From: Burkholderiales bacterium
Lineage (GTDB): Bacteria; Pseudomonadota; Gammaproteobacteria; Burkholderiales; CAIKXV01
NCBI GenBank assembly: GCA_014379045.1
Contig: JACMMK010000334.1
Location: 1 to 23,998 of the forward strand
Length of the DNA: 23,998 bases
Direction of reading: 5' to 3'
Below, piece after piece: positions 17,490 to 23,998 of the stretch. The translations under genes and the position numbers were made by a program. The notes beneath the pieces are model-generated. The model made no database searches. It saw only the letters and a list, made by a program, of their open reading frames with translations, and had not been told where the DNA came from. The stretch's first letter is position 1; every line of letters begins with the position of its first letter.

Positions 17490-18374
17490 ATGCTAAAGCG
17501 CCACGACAGATACGACTACTCGCCGATCGTCGGTCGGCCCGACTACAGTTGGCCCGACGGCAAGCGCCTGGCGGTGCACCTGTGCCTGAATGTCGAACAC
17601 TTCGCGTTCGGCGAAGGCATGGGCAACGACTACAGCGTGCCGCAGCCGCCACCCAACGTGCGCAGCTACGCCTGGCGCGATTACGGCAACCGGGTCGGCG
17701 CATGGCGGTTGCTCGAGTTCGCCGATGCCCTCGATCTGCCCTACGCGCTGCTGATCAACAGCGCGTTGTACGACTACTGCCCCGACCTCGTGGCCGCCTT
17801 CGCCGCGCGCGGCGACGAAATCGTCGGTCATGGCCGTACCAACGCTGAACGCCAGACGGAGATGTCGCTCGACGAGGAACGCCGTTGCATCGGCGAGGCA
17901 ACGGCCGCGATCGAGGCGCACTGGGGCAGGAAGCCGCTGGGCTGGCTGGCGCCGTACATCGCGCAGACGCACGACTCGCTCGATCTGCTGAAGGCCGCCG
18001 GCTATCGCTACATGATGGACTGGTCGCTCGACGATCAACCGGTGTGGTTCCGCACGAAGCATGGGCCGATTCTCTCGGTGCCCTATGCGCACGAACTCAA
18101 CGATTCGGTCGAGGTGGTGACGCGGCGCACCGGTTCCGAAGAGTTGTGCAACAACCTGATCGCGCAGTTCGACGAACTGCTCGACGAGTCGGTACGCCGG
18201 CCGCTGGTGATGCCGATCGTGCTGCACAGCTTCGTCCTCGGGCAGCCGTACCGGCTGCATCATTTCCGGCGCGTGATCGAGCACATCCTCGCGCATCGCG
18301 ACCGTATCTGGCTGACCCGGCCCGGCGCGATCTGCGAGTACATCGAAAGCCTGCCCGCCGGCATCGTCCCCTGA
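17490..18374 (+). CDS. PuuE-like polysaccharide deacetylase family protein (copy 2)
   Basis: A 294-residue paralogue of the protein at 865-1770. Shared landmarks are YAWRDYGNRVGAWRLLE, LGWLAPYIAQTHDSLDLLKAAGY, DWSLDDQPVWF and LSVPYAHELND. As in copy 1, the NodB TFDDG motif is absent (the strand reads HLCLNVEHF), and PuuE-type ring amide hydrolysis is one possible activity. The frame is open upstream to 17307; ATG 17490 matches the length of homologues. It is divergent from a Bug receptor and is followed, 88 bases on, by a ketopantoate-reductase-family gene. That neighbourhood suggests catabolism of an imported cyclic amide or N-acyl compound. Substrate unknown. Confidence 0.85.
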   Translation: MLKRHDRYDYSPIVGRPDYSWPDGKRLAVHLCLNVEHFAFGEGMGNDYSVPQPPPNVRSYAWRDYGNRVGAWRLLEFADALDLPYALLINSALYDYCPDLVAAFAARGDEIVGHGRTNAERQTEMSLDEERRCIGEATAAIEAHWGRKPLGWLAPYIAQTHDSLDLLKAAGYRYMMDWSLDDQPVWFRTKHGPILSVPYAHELNDSVEVVTRRTGSEELCNNLIAQFDELLDESVRRPLVMPIVLHSFVLGQPYRLHHFRRVIEHILAHRDRIWLTRPGAICEYIESLPAGIVP

Positions 18375-18462
18375 ACAGGAAAAAACGGGAACCTGCGCAG
18401 GCGAAGTCGGCGGGCGGCAGCGACCACGCGGAACGTCGACTCGAACCAGGAAGGGAAACGGG

Positions 18463-19386
18463 ATGCGCATCGCAATCATGGGGGCCGGCGGTATCGGCGG
18501 CTACTACGGGGCCAAACTCGCAGCGAGCGGCAACGAGGTGGCGTTCATCACGCGCGGCGAACACCTGCGCGCGCTGCAGGCGCGCGGCCTGTCGCTGGTC
18601 GGGCCGGGCGGGGACATCGTGCTGCCGCAGGTCGAGGCGACGGACGATCCGTCTTCGATCGCGCCGGTCGATGTCGTGCTCTTCTGCGTCAAGCTGTTCG
18701 ACACCGAAGACGCGGCGCGCGCGATCGCGCCGCTGCTCGAGCAGGGGGGCGTCTGCATCAGCCTGCAGAACGGGGTCGATGGCCAGCATCGTATCGGTGC
18801 GGTGCTCGGTGCCGACCGGGTGCTGGGCGGCCTCGCGTTCGTCTCGGCGCTGATCGAGGCGCCCGGGATCGTGCGCTACAACTCGGCGAACCCGTCGATC
18901 CAGTTCGGTGAGGCCGATGGCGCCGAGTCGAGCCGGGCGCAGCGCCTGCGCGAGGCGTGCGCGTCCGCCGGCTTCGGTGCAGAGATCGTCGGCGACATTC
19001 GTGCAGCGCAATGGCTCAAGTTCATCGGCCTGTCGACGAATGCGGCGCTGACGAGTCTCGCGCGCAAACCGGCGGGGGTCGTGTATCACGATCCCGATCT
19101 GCTTGCGCTTGCGCGTGCGGGTTTCGCCGAGGCCGCGGCGGTCGCGCACGCGCAGGGCATCACGCTGCCTGCCGACATCGTCGAGGTGCTGGTGCGCCGG
19201 CACCAGAGGTTTCCCGCCGACATGTACGCCTCGATGTATCACGATCTCGCGCGCGGCAAACGGCTCGAGCTCGAAAGCCTGTCCGGCCTGATCGTGCGCA
19301 GCGGACGCGAACTGGGCGTCCCCACGCCCGTGCATGCGATGGCCTATGCCTGCCTGAAGCCGTATCTGCACGGCAGCCAGTCCTGA
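18463..19386 (+). CDS. Ketopantoate reductase family (PanE/ApbA) dehydrogenase
   Basis: A 307-residue NADPH-dependent reductase. The N-terminal Rossmann motif is GAGGIGGYYGA (7-17). LQNGVD (101-106), catalytic Lys186 (QWLKFIGLSTNAAL) and the C-terminal RGKRLELESL (264-273, acidic catalytic position) follow. An AGGAAGG ribosome binding site precedes the ATG. True PanE makes pantoate for coenzyme A, but many Burkholderiales carry extra copies in catabolic loci. The setting beside a Bug receptor and a PuuE-like protein favours a catabolic 2-oxoacid or 2-hydroxyacid step. A biosynthetic role cannot be excluded from this window. Confidence 0.88.
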   Translation: MRIAIMGAGGIGGYYGAKLAASGNEVAFITRGEHLRALQARGLSLVGPGGDIVLPQVEATDDPSSIAPVDVVLFCVKLFDTEDAARAIAPLLEQGGVCISLQNGVDGQHRIGAVLGADRVLGGLAFVSALIEAPGIVRYNSANPSIQFGEADGAESSRAQRLREACASAGFGAEIVGDIRAAQWLKFIGLSTNAALTSLARKPAGVVYHDPDLLALARAGFAEAAAVAHAQGITLPADIVEVLVRRHQRFPADMYASMYHDLARGKRLELESLSGLIVRSGRELGVPTPVHAMAYACLKPYLHGSQS

Positions 19387-19429
19387 GCGACGTGCGGCGA
19401 CGCGCCGAGCGTGGCGGCGCGCAGCGCTG

Positions 19430-20224
19430 ATGTATCCGGCGAGATGTCCGAAGTGCGACACCGCACGGGCACGCAGCGCACTAGGGCCGGATCGCGAGTG
19501 CGCTCGCTGCGGGCTGGTGTTCTCGAAATGGATCGACGCGCAGGCCGCAAGCGGCGATGCAGGGCGCGCAATCGACGCGTCGGCCGGCGCGGCCGAAGAA
19601 TTCCGGAACGGGCAGTTGCATCGACTGCGTGAACTGCTGCGCGAGCGACTGACCGAACCGCCGCCCGCAATGAGTCAGGCAGCGCGCGTGGGACACGCGC
19701 TGTTGCTCGGCGCACTGTTCCTCTACAGCTGGCCGTTCATCGTCGCCGACGTGCGCAGCGGCGAAGCGTGGAGCGGCTTTCTGCACGGCGTGAATCTCGT
19801 GTTCCACGAGGCCGGACACGTGTTCATGCTGCCGTTCGGCCGCTTCATTCACGTGCTCGGCGGCACGCTGGGCCAACTCGTGATGCCGTTGATCGTCTGC
19901 GGATCGTTCCTGTTCGGCCGGCGCGACCCGGTCGGCGCTGCGGTGGGCCTGTGGTGGTTCGGACAGAGCCTGACCGACTGCGCGCCGTACATCGCCGATG
20001 CGCGCAAGCTGGGGCTGCCGTTGCTGGGTGGTGGCACCGGCGCTGAACGCAGCGGCCACGACTGGGAGTATCTGCTCGGCGCGACCGGCTTCGCGCCCTA
20101 CGACATCGTGCTCGGCAACATGGCCAAGTTCGCCGGCGCGGGAATCATGTTGATTGCAGTGGGTTGGGGCACGTGGAAGCTTTGGCACACGCCACCAGCG
20201 CAGCTCGATTCCTCGATGCGTTGA
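19430..20224 (+). CDS. Zinc-ribbon membrane protein with HEAGH metalloprotease-like motif
   Basis: A 264-residue protein whose name I do not know. The N-terminus has a four-Cys zinc ribbon, CPKC (6-9) and CARC (24-27). A charged linker follows, then several membrane segments at about 86-107, 118-138, 148-163, 167-181 and 229-249. HEAGH (126-130) at the start of one segment matches the zinc site of M50-like intramembrane proteases. Asp183, Asp190 and His210-Asp211 are candidate third ligands. A membrane protease or a zinc-dependent membrane chaperone are both possible. It stands alone on the plus strand, 43 bases after the dehydrogenase, and converges with the secreted protein gene. Confidence 0.8.
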   Translation: MYPARCPKCDTARARSALGPDRECARCGLVFSKWIDAQAASGDAGRAIDASAGAAEEFRNGQLHRLRELLRERLTEPPPAMSQAARVGHALLLGALFLYSWPFIVADVRSGEAWSGFLHGVNLVFHEAGHVFMLPFGRFIHVLGGTLGQLVMPLIVCGSFLFGRRDPVGAAVGLWWFGQSLTDCAPYIADARKLGLPLLGGGTGAERSGHDWEYLLGATGFAPYDIVLGNMAKFAGAGIMLIAVGWGTWKLWHTPPAQLDSSMR

Positions 20225-20225
20225 T

Positions 20226-20243
20226 CGGCCGCGTACGCGGCCG
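20226..20243. terminator. Perfect palindrome between convergent genes, possible terminator
   Basis: CGGCCGCG-TA-CGCGGCCG is an 18-base perfect palindrome that begins one base after the stop codon of the HEAGH gene. It can form a very stable hairpin on either strand and lies between convergent genes. No T-run follows, so intrinsic termination is uncertain. Confidence 0.5.
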
Positions 20244-20307
20244 GATGCGATGTCAGCAGGATTGCCGCACGGGTTCCAACGCACCGGTCCGGGACGGCGC
20301 GCTTCGG

Positions 20308-20712
20308 TCAATCCCGGTTGTGCCCTTTACCCTTGCCTTTACCGTTGTTGTGCCCACGATCGTCGTCGTGATGTTTGTTGCGACGATGTTTGTCGTAGCG
20401 CTCCTGCACCCAGCGCTCCTGCACGAAATAGACCGGTTGGGCACAGGCATCGTAGCGACCGCAGTATCGGCGCCAGTCTTTGCGGTGCGTCTGTGGCACA
20501 TAGAGATAGACCGGCTGGTACTCGACCCGGGCGGGCTGCTGCACGATGATCACGGGCTGTTGCAGCACCAGCGCGGGACGAGGCGCGTCGCCGATGTTGA
20601 TGCGACCGTAGACGCCGGGTTGGTTGATGCCGATCGACACATCCACGCCGGTCTGCGCCCACGCTGGACTGCTCGCGCCGATGGCGAGCATCAATGTGAT
20701 GAATGTTTTCAA
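20308..20712 (-). CDS. Small secreted basic protein, TTG start
   Basis: A 134-residue exported protein. The best start is TTG at 20712, because GGGAG lies 6 bases upstream on the minus strand and the product then begins with a good signal peptide, MKTFITLMLAIGASSPAWA, cleaved before Gln20. The mature part begins VDVSIGINQPGVYGRINIGD, a motif I associate with small betaproteobacterial secreted proteins of unknown function. A PQ- and Val-rich middle (QQPVIIVQQPARVEYQPVYLYVPQ) follows. Cys84 and Cys90 may form a disulfide. The tail is very basic and His-, Asp- and Gly-Lys-rich (HHDDDRGHNNGKGKGKGHNRD), which could bind metal or polyanions. Function unknown. Confidence 0.8.
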   Translation of the reverse strand: MKTFITLMLAIGASSPAWAQTGVDVSIGINQPGVYGRINIGDAPRPALVLQQPVIIVQQPARVEYQPVYLYVPQTHRKDWRRYCGRYDACAQPVYFVQERWVQERYDKHRRNKHHDDDRGHNNGKGKGKGHNRD

Positions 20713-20796
20713 GTTGTTCTCCCGCTGGGGGTTGTGATAAGAAGCAACGCGGTCGAGCCAGCGTACGTTGACGCTAGGCAACAGGGGTGCGACGAG

Positions 20797-20825
20797 GTCC
20801 TTCGTCCGTCTAGGCGGCGAAGGAC
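20797..20825. repeat. Strong inverted repeat upstream of the secreted protein gene
   Basis: GTCCTTCG (20797-20804) pairs with CGAAGGAC (20818-20825), and CCG-tctagg-CGG continues the stem inside with one bulged base. It lies about 100 bases after the Anbu stop and 85 bases before the TTG start of the secreted protein, both on the minus strand. It may end the Anbu transcript, although no T-run follows. The rest of the 213-base gap shows nothing I can name. Confidence 0.5.
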
Positions 20826-20925
20826 GTTTCGTCGGTCGCACGCAACCGGACCCCGTGGGGCGCCTGACCTTGGCGATCGCGCCGGAAGTAGAGTGATAAC
20901 GGCGCGAAGAGACTTATCTGGAGCC

Positions 20926-21648
20926 TTAGTTCGGGTCCGGCAGACTGTCGAACACGCGGATGATGCCTTCGCCGTAGCCGTCGCTCAGCGACCGGAAATA
21001 CGCGTCATTCTCCTGATACCGGCGTTGCTCGTCGACGCGCAGAGTGTCGCTGCGATAGACCAGCAGATCGATCGGCATGCCGACCGTCACGTTGCTTCGC
21101 AACGTAGATGCGAACGACACCAGCGCACACTTGGCGGCCTTCGCGATCGGTGTGTTGCAGGTGACGACGCGGTCGATGATCGGCTTGCCGTACTTGACTT
21201 CACCGATCTGCACGTACGGCGTCTCGCGCGTGGCTTCGACGAAGTTGCCGGCGGCATAGACGTTGAACAGGCGCGGCGGCTCGCCGGCGATCTGTCCGCC
21301 GAGGATCACCGACAGCGTGAAATCGTAGCCGAAGGCGCGCAGCGCCTCGCCATCGGCGCGATACACCTCGCGTACCGTGTCGCCGACCAGCTGCGCCGCG
21401 TTGAACATCGTGGTCACCGACCACAGATTGAGCAAGCCGCTCGACACGAGCCGCTCGTTCAAGAGGTTTACCGTCTTCTGAGTGATCGCGAGGTTGCCGG
21501 ACACGAGCATCACGATCACGCGATCGCCGGGGCGCTCCCACAGCGACATCTTGCGCACCACCGCGATATGGTCCGGCCCGGCGTTGGTCCGCGTATCGGA
21601 GGCGAACACGATGCCTTCGTCGACCTGCAATGCACAGCAGTAGGTCAT
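20926..21648 (-). CDS. Anbu proteasome-type protease (ancestral beta subunit homologue)
   Basis: A 240-residue Ntn-hydrolase of the bacterial proteasome-like Anbu family, related to HslV. After removal of Met the N-terminal residue is Thr1 (TYCCALQ), the expected nucleophile. Asp17 (FASDTRTNAG) and Lys32 (VVRKM) complete the usual catalytic set. There is no propeptide. Anbu proteins form open helical or ring assemblies in reported structures, but no natural substrate is established. The gene begins 2 bases after the stop of the transglutaminase-like gene, so the two are surely co-transcribed. With the ATP-grasp/alpha-E gene this is the conserved set known from comparative genomics. It probably handles a peptide made by that set. 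Confidence 0.93.
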   Translation of the reverse strand: MTYCCALQVDEGIVFASDTRTNAGPDHIAVVRKMSLWERPGDRVIVMLVSGNLAITQKTVNLLNERLVSSGLLNLWSVTTMFNAAQLVGDTVREVYRADGEALRAFGYDFTLSVILGGQIAGEPPRLFNVYAAGNFVEATRETPYVQIGEVKYGKPIIDRVVTCNTPIAKAAKCALVSFASTLRSNVTVGMPIDLLVYRSDTLRVDEQRRYQENDAYFRSLSDGYGEGIIRVFDSLPDPN

Positions 21649-21650
21649 GG

Positions 21651-22583
21651 CTACCCCTGCGCCGAAGCGCTGTCGGACTGCCCGAATTCCGGGTGCGGTT
21701 GCGCCGCGTCGAGGTTAAGCACGTCGACCGCGACCTTGAGGCTCATCTTGCCCCCGCCGAAGATGATGCCCTTCAGCGGCGTGACATCGGAGTAGTCGCG
21801 GCCCCACGCGACCGTGATGTGGTGCGTGCCGGGCACCTGGTTGTTCGTGGGGTCGAAGTCGACCCATCCGATGTCCGGCGCATACACCGAGAACCACGCG
21901 TGCGAGGCGTCAGCACCGATCAGGCGGGGCTGTCCCGGTGGGGGGAGGGTTTCGATGTAGCCGCTGACATAGCGCGCAGCCAAGCCTTGGGCGCGCAGAC
22001 AGCCGATCGCCAGATGCGCGAAGTCCTGGCACACGCCGCGCCGATGCGTGAGCACGCGTGCGAGCGGGGTCGACAGCGTGGTGAACTCGGGGTCGTAGCG
22101 AAACTCGCGGTAGATCCGCTCCATCAGATCGTGCACCGCTTCGAGCAGAGGCCGTCCCGGCGGGAAACTCGGGCTGCCATATTCGGCGAGCGCGTGTTGC
22201 GTGCTGACGAGCGGCGAGTCGAGCACGAAGTCGCGTGCGAGAAGATTCTGCGCATCGAAGGAACGCGCGAGTGCATCGCGGTTCTCTTCCCACGACCCGC
22301 CGTCGAACAGATCGAGTCGTCCGGAGCGCGGCTCGATCACGACTTCGCTGAGCGCGGTCACGTTGAGCGAACGATGCGGCTGTTCGAAGGCGAACGAGAC
22401 GACGCGGTTACCGAAATAGTCGAGACGTTCGCGATAGTCAGAGGGCGGCGGATCGATGATCAACGACGACGACAGCACCTGTTGCCGCGGCACGACGCGC
22501 GGCAGCATGCGCGCTTCGTTGTAGCCCGAGTCGACCTGCTTGGCGTAGTGATACTCGGTGTGATGGCGGATGCGATAGTTCAT
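21651..22583 (-). CDS. Transglutaminase-like cysteine protease family protein
   Basis: A 310-residue cytoplasmic protein without a signal peptide. An N-terminal beta domain (MNYRIRHHTEYHYAKQV and on) is followed by the transglutaminase core. The triad is Cys185 (GVCQDFAH), His228 (ASHAWFSVY) and Asp244 (VDFDPTNN). This subgroup begins with the YRI.H.T.Y.Y pattern seen here and usually sits beside ATP-grasp/alpha-E and Anbu genes. It may cleave or form amide bonds in a peptide. The frame is open to 22697, but ATG 22583 gives the conserved N-terminus. It lies 58 bases after the alpha-E gene and 2 before Anbu. Confidence 0.92.
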   Translation of the reverse strand: MNYRIRHHTEYHYAKQVDSGYNEARMLPRVVPRQQVLSSSLIIDPPPSDYRERLDYFGNRVVSFAFEQPHRSLNVTALSEVVIEPRSGRLDLFDGGSWEENRDALARSFDAQNLLARDFVLDSPLVSTQHALAEYGSPSFPPGRPLLEAVHDLMERIYREFRYDPEFTTLSTPLARVLTHRRGVCQDFAHLAIGCLRAQGLAARYVSGYIETLPPPGQPRLIGADASHAWFSVYAPDIGWVDFDPTNNQVPGTHHITVAWGRDYSDVTPLKGIIFGGGKMSLKVAVDVLNLDAAQPHPEFGQSDSASAQG

Positions 22584-22641
22584 CGGAAGAGTCGGTGTGC
22601 GGGGACGCGCGCGTGAGGGATCCAGCGGCTTCAGCGCGGGT

Positions 22642-23998
22642 TCAGCGAGCTTCGATATGCGCCTGCGCGAGCTGCTGGCTCTCGCGCAGATGGCCAAAGT
22701 ATTGCTCGGTGATCACCTCCGACATCCGCGTGAGCAGATGCGTGAGACGCGCGAGGGTCTGGTCGAGGTCGTGGCGCAGGACCGATCCGGCGTCGAGCCG
22801 CACCAGCCGGTCGAGGCTGACCAGACGCAGTTGCGTCACTGCCTCGAGTGCCAGCCGATCACGTTCGCCGAGTTCGGCACCGCTGCTGTCGTTTCGCGCA
22901 TCCGTGGGCAGACCGGTCAACGCTTCCTGCAACTGGATCAGCTGGTGCATCAGACCGCGCGGGTTGTTGGAATCCAGGAGCAGCAGTTCCAGCACCGTGC
23001 GCACTTCGAGATACGAGCGGTAGCGTTGCCGGTAAGTCAGGATGCTCTCCGCGGTCGACAACACGGCATCGAGCAGCAACGCCTCGACCGCCTCGTCCTG
23101 GCGCACCGCCACCGTCGAACGGGTCAACGAGGCGATCAGCAGCGAGCGTTCGATGCGTCGACCCATGTCGATGAAGCGCCATGCCTGGTCGCGCATCAGG
23201 CGCTCGCTGGTGAGGCCGTTGAAGGCGGCCATCGATACCACGACCTGGTTCAGATGCTCGGAGAGGTTCGCGATAGCCACGCCCGACGCTGAACGGAACG
23301 ACGCAAGTTGCATGTCGATCGCATCGAGCACGCGCCAGGTGTCAGAAGACCAGAAATCGCGGATGGCATGGGCCGAATGCAGCAGACCCTGCAACGTCTG
23401 GGCAAGGCTCCCATGGCGCTGCGCATCGCAGGCGACCGCCAGCAGCTCCTCGTCGGGGCGCTGCAACTGCGCATCCTCGGCCATGAAACCGGGGTACGTC
23501 GCGGTGAAGTGGGTCAGCGAGCGCAACAGGGTATCGAGGCATTGCGAATGCTCGGAGCCGGCGTATTGCTGTGCCTCGTCGTACTTCTGCAGGATGGTGC
23601 GCAGGAGCCGCGCCGTGCCTTCGGCACGCTCGACATAGCGCCCGAGCCAGAACAGGTTGTCGGCCGCGCGCGAGGACAGCGGCACGCGGTTGCCCGAGGT
23701 CATCTGCTCGCGCGCCGGCTGCAGCCACAGCGTCACCTGCTGTTCGGGCTCGGAGGCGAGCACCCAGGTGTCTTTGCTGCTGCCCCCCGCCTGGTTGCTG
23801 ACCAGCGGACTGCCTTTGCTCGAGGCGACCCGCGTCAGCCCGCCCGGCATCACGGCATAGTCGGCATCGCGCGCGACCAGGAAGGTACGCAGCACCGCCG
23901 CGCGCGGTTCGACGCCGGCGTCGGCCGACAGCGTCGGGGTTGCCGAAAATCGTGCGAGCTCCTGCCCGACGAAGCGGCGCGGGTCGGCGAGGATCCGC
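22642..23998 (-). CDS. Circularly permuted ATP-grasp / alpha-E fusion protein (5' end outside window)
   Basis: The frame is open to the right edge of the window, so the N-terminal part is missing; 452 codons are visible. The first 90 or so residues, with DPRRFVGQELARFSATP and AVMPGGLTRVA, are the end of a circularly permuted ATP-grasp domain (DUF404/407 type). The rest is the all-helical alpha-E domain, beginning LSSRAADNLFWLGRYVERAEGTARLLR. GTG 23893-23895 is a possible internal start, but homology continues upstream. The ATP-grasp part is predicted to ligate amino acids or peptides. It heads the operon with the transglutaminase-like and Anbu genes. Confidence 0.9.
   Translation of the reverse strand, partial: RILADPRRFVGQELARFSATPTLSADAGVEPRAAVLRTFLVARDADYAVMPGGLTRVASSKGSPLVSNQAGGSSKDTWVLASEPEQQVTLWLQPAREQMTSGNRVPLSSRAADNLFWLGRYVERAEGTARLLRTILQKYDEAQQYAGSEHSQCLDTLLRSLTHFTATYPGFMAEDAQLQRPDEELLAVACDAQRHGSLAQTLQGLLHSAHAIRDFWSSDTWRVLDAIDMQLASFRSASGVAIANLSEHLNQVVVSMAAFNGLTSERLMRDQAWRFIDMGRRIERSLLIASLTRSTVAVRQDEAVEALLLDAVLSTAESILTYRQRYRSYLEVRTVLELLLLDSNNPRGLMHQLIQLQEALTGLPTDARNDSSGAELGERDRLALEAVTQLRLVSLDRLVRLDAGSVLRHDLDQTLARLTHLLTRMSEVITEQYFGHLRESQQLAQAHIEAR

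Noticed and set aside
20164..21795. 543-codon open frame on the plus strand
   Set aside because: Antisense to the secreted protein and Anbu genes, both of which have strong coding evidence.

Overview
The window looks like a chromosomal segment of a high-GC betaproteobacterium, probably Burkholderiales near the Alcaligenaceae (Bordetella/Achromobacter-like). The evidence is the high GC content, the pgpA-cinA and lexA-recA-recX-alaS blocks, and three Bug-type (TctC family) periplasmic solute receptors in 10 kb. No rRNA, tRNA, CRISPR array, insertion sequence or phage gene is visible. No gap between genes exceeds 300 bases. No gene is visibly broken; two are cut by the window ends.

Region 1 (1-7755, + strand) is mostly housekeeping. 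It holds the end of pgpA, a stand-alone NMN deamidase (cinA/pncC), a PuuE-like deacetylase-fold protein, the SOS genes lexA, recA and recX, then alaS and an uncharacterised exported helical protein. The lexA control region is unusual. A near-perfect SOS-box analogue carries CCGT/ACGG half-sites instead of CTGT/ACAG, and LexA has changes at residues 41 and 42 of its recognition helix. This resembles the engineered E. coli LexA408 specificity mutant. The operator covers the -10 box and runs into the lexA start codon, and the mRNA looks leaderless.

Region 2 (7846-16251) is a catabolic cluster. On the minus strand, an alpha/beta hydrolase, a 2-keto-4-pentenoate hydratase-like enzyme and a D-2-hydroxyacid dehydrogenase form one operon. 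Divergent from it is a pair made of a degenerate enolase paralogue and an MtnK/APH-like kinase with overlapping stop and start. A Bug receptor and a LacI-family regulator form a second divergent pair. The same palindrome, GCACACGTGTGC, lies in both divergent promoter regions and nowhere else that I could find. I infer that the LacI-type protein controls all seven genes including its own. The enolase paralogue has lost the conserved active-site His and sits with a kinase, which suggests an undescribed phosphorylate-then-eliminate route for a hydroxy acid.

Region 3 (16258-19386) has a third Bug receptor, divergent from a second PuuE-like protein and a ketopantoate-reductase-family dehydrogenase. 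Region 4 (19430-23998) has a zinc-ribbon membrane protein with an HEAGH motif, a small secreted protein with a TTG start, and the conserved but functionally obscure set Anbu (proteasome-like), transglutaminase-like protein and ATP-grasp/alpha-E protein, which runs off the window end.
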